A stretch of DNA of 64,000 nt from Crotalaria pallida (taxonomy: Eukaryota; Streptophyta; Magnoliopsida; Fabales; Fabaceae): the NCBI GenBank assembly GCA_037953625.1, contig CM075649.1, positions 128,213,290 through 128,277,289 of the forward strand. The letters are read 5' to 3'. The translations under genes were made by a program, and so were the position numbers. Under the pieces are notes generated by a model. That model worked only from the letters and a program-made list of their open reading frames with translations, was not told where the DNA came from and did not search any database. Positions 58,701-64,000 of the stretch are shown piece by piece (within the stretch, counting starts at the first letter, position 1; the number at the start of each line of letters is the position of its first letter).

Positions 58701-60834
58701 TCGTTCTTCATCCTCCGTTCCAATCGCTCATTAACACCGTCACCCACGGTTCACGACCTCCCTCCTTCCCAAACCCATAAACAGTCGTGACCCCCAACCC
58801 TCTTCCTCACCCCCAGCAACAGCAAACCCGCCACCGAACCCCTTGCTCTTCGGCCAAGTTTTTTTTTCTGGATCTGACAAATTTCCGAGAAATTCCGACA
58901 CTGGTTCGTCGGAATTGAATACCATACACAATTCCGACGAACCAGTGTCGGAATTTCAAGAAATTCCGACACGGAGTTCTCGGAAATTTGTCAGACCCAG
59001 AAAAAAAAAATGGCCGGAGAAGGGGGATGACGGCATGGGCGTGGAGATGGTGACGGGGCAGTGGAGATCGGGAGGCATCGTGATGGAGGGGAAGAGAATC
59101 GTTTGGGGAAGGAGAAGAAGGAGGGAGTTTGGGGTTTGGGGAATGATTTGATTTAGGGAAGAAGTTATGTGGGGGGTATTTTAGGATTATTAATAAAATA
59201 AGGGTTTGGAGGATAAAACATGGGGTTGGGAACTAAATCTCTTTTTTTTAGGTAAGGCAAGCCCTTTATTTTCTTCCAACATTAAGAGATCTAGTACTAC
59301 TTGGCACTTGCTAAGAGATTTGGACCGGATGTGGGTCAATTCTAAATAAAAATATATTAATCTTATACAATACCATTTATATTAATTTATATTAATTATT
59401 AAGAATATGTTTACTTTTGTTATTTTCAATAATATTATATAATGGTGATATTTGATAAGGTATTATATTATATGTATGATACTTATTTAAAGTTTATAAA
59501 TTTATTTTTTTCGTAATAGGTAGATTTTGTAGTGTATTTTTTAATTTTTTTACTATATATATCAATACCGGTCTAACCTTCCGGCTTAACCGGTTAATAC
59601 GGTTAAACCCTATACGAAGCTTCGTCCGGCTTGATCTCCGGTTCGGTTCTGACAACCTTGCTATTATATTACGGTTATATTATACTAGTACTATTCAGGT
59701 TTATTACTTTGTGGGATGATATATAAATGAAAAATTATGTACTAATTGTGTGAAAAATATTTCTTACGTTTTAATGCGGAGGTCACATTTAAGAAAAATT
59801 CCCATGATCCTATTTATAAGTTTTAGAAGAATTCTTTAATCTTATTTTTTAGAGATATTTATTTATTTTATTTATCTTTTATTCATTAACGTAAAATAAT
59901 ATATATGTGAAAATTTTCATATAAGTAACATCCTTCGATTTACGGTAAAAAATTAAAATTACATTTATTAAGAAGGTTAGTTGACCTTGATTTAATTTTC
60001 TCAAATATATTCATATACAAAAATACATAAGTATATGAGAAAAGTAAGATTGAGAATGAAATATAAATTAAATGACCTAATCACTTTTATGAATATTTTA
60101 GAGAAATAACATTAAAAATAAAACAAAATTTTAAAAATTTTAATTAATTTTTTTTACATTTTAAATAAGAAATATATTTTTTGTTTTTCGCACCGAGTAT
60201 ATTTCAAACAAAAGAAATTATTATATCATTTGCTTTAAGGGTTTTCTTAACCTCAGTCCTAAGAGTTGAGGATAAGCACCTCAAATTAGTTATTATTTTA
60301 TGAAATGATGCATTAAATAAATCAAAGAACTTATACTTTTATTTTTTTTCAAAAAATGAGTAATCACTTTGGCATACTTATCCTCAATTTTTTTTTTTTT
60401 TAAATATACTTAAGAAAATCTTTTTTTTAAAAAAGTTTCACGAAGAAATATGATTACAGCTATACTAGTAATCTAGTAGTATACTCCTAGATCACATGAA
60501 AATTAATCTTGTAAACCAATATTAATTGCAGGTTGATTACATGGTGTACGAGGGTGAAAGCCTGTCCAACATTTTACATCGATTTGATGAATCTGACTTT
60601 TCAATTTCGCAATTCGAGGGTTTAAGGGTCGACGGCTCTGAGGTTATTGATGAAGACACCCAATTTGCCCCCTCTTCCTCTTACTCCAACACTGAGGCCA
60701 CAAGCAATTCCGTAATTTCCTGTGAACCCAACAACTTGACCAGGAAGAACAGGACCAATAGGTTCCTCCATGGGATCGTCCTCCCTCTTGGAAGCAGAAG
60801 AAAGGGTGCTCCTCATAGGGCTCCTCTCTCCTAG
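49099..60834 (+). CDS. PLATZ family transcription factor, four exons, intact (272 aa)
   Basis: Plant AT-rich sequence and zinc-binding protein: nuclear, binds A/T-rich DNA and generally represses; some members contact RNA polymerase III components. Exons: 49099-49398, 56052-56126, 56806-56946 and 60532-60834, all in phase 0, with GT-AG introns (6653, 679 and 3585 bp). The N-terminus is Asn-, Gly- and His-rich (NNNNYNNNSS, GHGDGHGHGDG). First zinc motif: C63-x2-H66-x11-C78-x2-C81-x4-C86-x2-C89-x3-H93-x2-H96. Next is the signature RRYVYHDVVRLGDLEKLINCSNIQ... and YTINSAKVIFLNQRPQ (exons 2-3), then C153-x2-C156-x10-C167-x3-C171. The C-terminus is Ser/Arg-rich (NRFLHGIVLPLGSRRKGAPHR). Length is normal to slightly long for the family. 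I chose ATG 49099 as the first in-frame ATG. Every expected ligand is present, so it looks functional. Confidence 0.95.
50593..50877. mobile_element. Stowaway-like MITE (family G, copy 1)
   Basis: CTCCCTTCGGCTCGAATTATA at the left pairs with TATAATTCGAGCCGCGGGAG at the right; flanked by TA. The body block TTATTAAGGAGGTTAGTTGA and the paired blocks TTTTAGGAAA are shared with copies at 51387, 53387 and 59929. Confidence 0.88.
51387..51716. mobile_element. Stowaway-like MITE (family G, copy 2, decayed)
   Basis: TTCCCTCTGTTTCACAATG start, body blocks ACGTTTATTAAGGAAGTTAATTA and GAGGTATTTTAGGAAAGTTAC as in copy 1, degraded right end AAGTTGGAGGTGGTA. Confidence 0.65.
52659..52696. repeat. AT dinucleotide microsatellite
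   Basis: About 19 uninterrupted AT units in PLATZ intron 1. Confidence 0.95.
53387..53662. mobile_element. Stowaway-like MITE (family G, copy 3)
   Basis: CTCCCTCGAATTATAAG start, CTTATAATTCGAGGCGGAGAAAG end, TA flanks; body nearly the same as copy 1. Confidence 0.85.
54244..54511. mobile_element. Stowaway-like MITE (family H, copy 2)
   Basis: Ends GGGGTCTTAAAAACAGGGATGGAAGGAG before TA; body blocks TTAATTACTTCTTTTCACAA and TTTTGAGAATACATATCAAATGTC match other H copies. The left end is decayed. Confidence 0.65.
55249..55521. mobile_element. Stowaway-like MITE (family H, copy 3)
   Basis: CTCCTTCCGGTCCTATTTATAAG at the left pairs with CTTATAAACAGGATCAGAGGAAG at the right; TA flanks. Confidence 0.85.
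56417..56679. mobile_element. Stowaway-like MITE in PLATZ intron 2 (family H, copy 4)
   Basis: TCTCTCTGTCCCTATATATAAGACC start, GGTCTTATATTTAAGGAG end. It makes up over a third of the 679 bp intron 2. Confidence 0.75.
57379..57828. mobile_element. Stowaway-like MITE (family H, copy 5) with nested SINE
   Basis: CTCCCTTCGTCACTTAATTTAAGACC start, GGATATAAGGGATACAGAGAG end, TA flanks. Without the SINE at 57442-57624 its length is as in other H copies. Confidence 0.75.
57442..57624 (+). mobile_element. tRNA-derived SINE nested in a MITE, PLATZ intron 3
   Basis: A box-like TTGGTAGATAGTTGGG and B box GGTTCGATCCC (57508-57518) are spaced as in RNA polymerase III promoters, and the unit ends in a long A run. 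Flanking AAAAAAAGTAGTTG and AAAAAAAGTAGATG are a probable target duplication. Its 3' part (GGATACCC) resembles the SINE at 63334. Confidence 0.78.
58468..59240. mobile_element. Fold-back Mutator-like element nested in the hAT element (773 bp)
   Basis: AGATTTAGTTCCCA and TGGGAACTAAATCT-like termini (right reads TTGGGAACTAAATCT) continue as long arms (CCCCAAACTCCCTCCTTCTTC pairs with the right half near 59120). The flanks share CTTTTTTTTAGG (58456-58467 and 59241-59252), 9-12 bp. The centre is a near-perfect hairpin (58868-59004). Short open frames on both strands are by-products of the palindrome. Confidence 0.85.
58868..59004. repeat. Near-perfect central palindrome of the fold-back element
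   Basis: TTCCGACACTGGTTCGTCGG at about 58893 pairs with its complement near 58936; farther out TCTGACAAATTTCCGAGAA pairs with TTCTCGGAAATTTGTCAGA. The loop is around AATACCATACAC. Confidence 0.88.
59929..60197. mobile_element. Stowaway-like MITE (family G, copy 4, decayed)
   Basis: CATCCTTCGATTTACGG start, TTTTTCGCACCGAG end; body blocks TTATTAAGAAGGTTAGTTGA and ATTTTAGAGAAATAACATT match other G copies. Confidence 0.65.
60235..60425. mobile_element. MITE, second copy of the 45429-45597 family
   Basis: AAGGGTTTTCTTAACCTCAGTCCTAAGAGTTGAGGATAAG at the left (read in parts: AAGGGTTTTCTTAACCTC, then CCTAAGAGTTGAGGATAAG) and CTTATCCTCAA...TTAAGAAAATCTTT at the right are inverted. It lies about 105 bp before PLATZ exon 4. 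Confidence 0.65.
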
Positions 60835-60935
60835 ATCAAAAATATTATTATGATTATAATTATAATTATAATTATAATAAAAGTGGTATATTTTAATTCA
60901 TAACATATCATTAATTAGTAAGAAGTTGTTGCCAA

Positions 60936-60941
60936 ATAAAA
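60936..60941 (+). terminator. Possible polyadenylation signal of PLATZ
   Basis: AATAAA-type sequence 100 bp after the stop; another AATAAAA is near 60876. Plant signals are loose, so the true 3' end cannot be fixed from sequence alone. Confidence 0.35.
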
Positions 60942-61726
60942 ATTCTAGTTTTAATTATTGTTAATGTTATATATCTGTATGGAAAAAATTATATATGTAA
61001 TATGTGCTTTCCTTCTTTTTTTAATGACAAATTATGTAATGTGCATGCATAGCTTGTTTGTTCCCTTATCATCTTAGGTGGTTGTTGAAACTTGATACCA
61101 CCAATTTTGTACTGGATGAAATGGAAATTTAGCTTATGTGTTGTTTATGGAATAGTATATTCTATGAATACAAAGTACAACTTCTCCCTTCTCTTATTAT
61201 ATGATTTTTATTGCATTTCAGAATTCTCAAATAATCTTTAGATTCGTGCTCAAATAATCTTTAGATTCACGAGTATTTTTTTTTCATGAGTAATATTGCA
61301 AGACATGCTTAAGGCCGATGGTGTGTTAAAGATACTAAAAATAGTATATTATTATAAAAAGATGTGATTTTTGGGATTTTTGAAAGAGTAATTAATGTTA
61401 ATTTATACTAGTAATTGTTTCACCATTCTTAATAACATTAACAAGTACTCTAGTTAACAAGACCATTTCTCTTTAAATGAGATAAGCTCAATTTAGCTCG
61501 TATATAATGAGACTTTGAATAAACTCAATTTTATTTGAAATGAGTCAAGATCTGAATGTACTTTAATTTTATGTTCATCGAGGGTATGTGGAAGTTGAAG
61601 AAAATTTTTTTTAACACATAAAAATCATACACAGAACAAAAATCGAATGTTAGACATAGCAATGATTAAAAAAGTTGAGCTACTAGTATTTGCTGTCTGG
61701 GCTGAACTTTGTTAGATTAATGTGCT

Positions 61727-61917
61727 TTGATTAAAAGGAATGATTGAGAGACCTACATAAAGAAATCTACTCATAAAACTTATATACATTAAGATCTTGA
61801 CATTTGTCATGTAAATTCTTTTATTTAATTATTTTTAACTTAAAAATAACAATTGTCATAATCTTATGTGTATGTTTGTAGGTTTGTAGGTCTCTAAATC
61901 ATTTTTCTTGATTAACG
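61727..61917. mobile_element. MITE downstream of PLATZ
   Basis: AATGATTGAGAGACCTACA near 61739 pairs with TTTGTAGGTCTCTAAATCATT near 61888; the inner arms ATCTTGACATTTGTCAT and ACAATTGTCATAATCTTATG also pair loosely. Confidence 0.65.
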
Positions 61918-63318
61918 GGGAATGTTAAAGAGTGGACAACTGTTAAAGAAATGAAGAGAATGATTTTCTTGTATTACTAAGTGCTGTCCTGAGTACATTA
62001 AAAATGATGTGCGCGTATTCTTAATAAAAAAAAATTGGAAAAATGATATTCTCAACTATAAATAAAGATCACCATTAAAAAAAACTATAAAGATCACTTT
62101 AAAAAAATTATAAAGATTGAATTTAAGAATTTAAAATAGAAAAATGTTGTATTTAGTTCTACGAAAAGTGGTGAAATTGATTTTTCTAAAATTATTTATC
62201 ATTTTTTTTTTAACTTTTTACGCCTGCACGACCCTTGACATAAAATTTATTAGTACAATATTTTTTATTGAAAATTAATACAGTATTTTTTATCAACATG
62301 ATTCTTGTTAATTTAGGAATTTTACTTGATCACTCTAGTAGAACTTTTCCTTATTTAAAATGTTCTTTTAGGAGTTTTGTATTGGGAATCTTTGAGGCCC
62401 GAATTTTGTTGTGAAAGTCACACAGTTTTATTTTCCTCGTGACTCCTTGAGAAAAGAAATAAAACGGCAAGTTGATAAAATAATTTTAAAATAAAATAAG
62501 AAAAAGGTTGACTCAGAAATATAGCATCAGGTTACAGTCAGGGCAGTCTCCACAGTTGACCTATGGGATTACATAGACTTGAAAGATTGAGGGTGTGTTC
62601 AGGTAAACAAAATTAGTTGATTTTAAAAAAGAGTAATATTTGAATAATTTTAAGTAAAATTATTTCTAGTTTATTTGGATGTTAATGGTTGAAATTGAAA
62701 AACAATTATTGAATAATTGTTATTCAATAATTCGAGTATAAAAATCCAACTCAAACAAACAGTTATGTGGATGTCAAAAGCAACAAACTATTTTTACAAC
62801 ATTTGTTTTAAAGTAAAAGCAACAAATTGTTGCTTCTACCGGAATTATGTTCGGAAAGAAAATCTTAATTATGGGTTGAGTATTTGAATTTTAGGGTCGT
62901 TTTATCATATTTTTTAATTTTTTTTTAATGTTTGATTTTTCGAAATTATTTTGGAATTTGTCATATATCCTTATTACCTATTCCGATCACTTCTTGCATA
63001 AATATTCTCTCATTCCAATCTTGGTGAAAACATGGTGCCACGTTGGTAAAGACAATCTCTCTTTCCAATCTTTTTTTTTTTAAAAAAAAACTAAAATTAT
63101 ATAAATATACATTTTTTTGGTTTTTTAATTTTTTTTAAAAAGATATTTGCCCAAGTAGCATCACGTGATTATCGTCTTGCATTAAAGCATGATTTCGATG
63201 TAACAAAATTTGATCGGAATTATAAGAGAGATATATGATAAACTCAGAAATATGCATTAGAAAAAAAGAACAAAAGTATGTGACATAATAACTATAAAGA
63301 TAAAAAACTAAAGACATA
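61918..63318. other. Intergenic, no gene seen
   Basis: AT-rich. A possible MITE starts at GGGTGTGTTCAGG (62590) but I could not find its other end. No coding sequence. Confidence 0.4.
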
Positions 63319-63333
63319 GTTAAGCCAAAATCA

Positions 63334-63500
63334 TCAGTAGAGGCTAGCACAAATGGTAAAATATCTGTTGCTAAGCAAGTGGTTGAGAGTTCGATTCATG
63401 ACTCTTGCGAATGTAAAAGGCATCATTGAGAGACTACCCCAACTGAGTCGGACAATGTCGAAAAAGCTAACCACCCAGGTGGATACCCTGGAAAAAAAAG
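63334..63500 (+). mobile_element. tRNA-derived SINE with 15 bp target duplication
   Basis: A-box-like GGCTAGCACAAATGG and B-box-like GAGAGTTCGATTCATGACTC, then a body ending GGTGGATACCCTGG and an A run. GTTAAGCCAAAATCA is duplicated exactly at 63319-63333 and 63501-63515. Confidence 0.88.
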
Positions 63501-63921
63501 GTTAAGCCAAAATCAAATTTATAAACTTTTTTCAATTATGCTGTAAAATGTCAGAGTCCGGTTTGTGAGTCCAAAACATGAAACGCAAGCCGCAAATCCC
63601 AACACATTCAGTAGTGCTGGAAAGATTGTAGATCTTTGCAGTACTCTCAAGGATTCACTCTGATTTCATGCTCGTATGGACCTGTATTTTTTTTTTTAGG
63701 ATTTCGAGATACATGAAATAACATTTTAAGATTGTATTGAAAAATTAAATAATTATTTTTTATTTTATTGAATATTTTAATTATCAATAAAATTTTGCTT
63801 CTGGTTCGAACCCAAAATTATCAACTCTCAATCTTTAAAACCTGATTCATGATTATGTAAACTACGCTCATTTATCATGAATCAATATTGAAAGCTCCTT
63901 TGACCAATTTCTATTCTAATA

Positions 63922-64000
63922 CTTCCTCCGATTCTTTTTATAAGTTTACTTGACCAATTTTTACATCCTTAAAAAAAATTAGATAGTATTGTTAGTGGTA
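63922..64000. mobile_element. Stowaway-like MITE start (family H), cut by window end
   Basis: CTTCCTCCGATTCTTTTTATAAG after TA, then the block TAGATAGTATTGTTAGTGGTA as in other H copies. Confidence 0.6.

Larger units (their letters stand above)
57965..59660. mobile_element. hAT-type element in PLATZ intron 3 (1696 bp, carries a nested element)
   Basis: CAGTGTTATCAAACCCGGACCG and, inward from the right, CAAGGTTGTCAGAACCG are imperfect inverted termini; CTATTATA is duplicated exactly at 57957-57964 and 59661-59668 (8 bp). The ends are rich in CCGGTT and GAACCGG. No transposase frame. Confidence 0.9.

Noticed and set aside
58522..59151. Several 60-100 codon frames on both strands in PLATZ intron 3
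   Set aside because: They arise from the inverted arms of the fold-back element; Ser/Pro-rich frames mirror each other.
62588..62890. Possible hAT-type MITE beginning GGGTGTGTTCAGG
   Set aside because: I could not find a matching right terminus or an 8 bp duplication.
63397..63412. tRNA gene suggested by the B-box-like sequence
   Set aside because: Same reason: a SINE with a clear 15 bp target duplication and an A run.

Overview
This window is plant nuclear DNA: AT-rich, packed with nested transposable elements, with one host gene whose exons follow GT-AG rules. A dicot, probably a papilionoid legume, is my inference from the repeat style; nothing in the window proves the species. No bacterial-type genes, rRNA, tRNA, CRISPR or plasmid features were seen.

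Region 1 (1-18998) is one large LTR retrotransposon (element A, + strand) that carries only a gag gene. Its 5' LTR runs off the left edge and is split by a 3.7 kb solo-LTR-like insertion (element D, 1577-5282). Its internal region is split by a second LTR element (element B, 7221-14185) flanked by the 5 bp duplication AAGCC. B's left LTR is a chimera that contains a foreign LTR end and a perfect-looking hairpin of primer-binding sequence. A's gag pseudogene, polypurine tract and 3' LTR follow.

Region 2 (18999-33786) is intergenic DNA with a decayed LINE 3' end, then a hAT DNA transposon (21478-33778, 8 bp duplication ATGATTAT). Its transposase gene (- strand) is split by a young, nearly intact gag-only LTR element (element E, 23789-32672, - strand) of the same family as A. 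The two 3498 bp LTRs of E differ at only about 15 sites by eye.

Region 3 (33787-43833) holds a 277 bp Mutator-like MITE, a broken L1-type LINE (ORF1 and ORF2, itself split by a 1061 bp non-autonomous hAT element) and a complete but inactivated PIF/Harbinger element (39287-43830) with both of its genes.

Region 4 (43834-64000) is the gene-bearing part. A four-exon PLATZ zinc-binding transcription factor gene (ATG 49099, stop 60834, 272 aa, + strand) is intact. Its introns (6.65, 0.68 and 3.59 kb) contain Stowaway-like MITEs, a SINE, a hAT element with a nested fold-back Mutator-like element, and another MITE. The promoter side has two more MITEs. The downstream flank holds a MITE, a SINE with a 15 bp target duplication, and the start of a further Stowaway-like copy.

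The most unusual signals are (i) palindrome pairs at a constant 20 bp spacing in LTRs A and E (AACCGGTT) and D (CTCGAG); (ii) LTRs of A and E that are homologous outside a minisatellite tract that differs completely; and (iii) the chimeric, hairpin-bearing LTR of element B.
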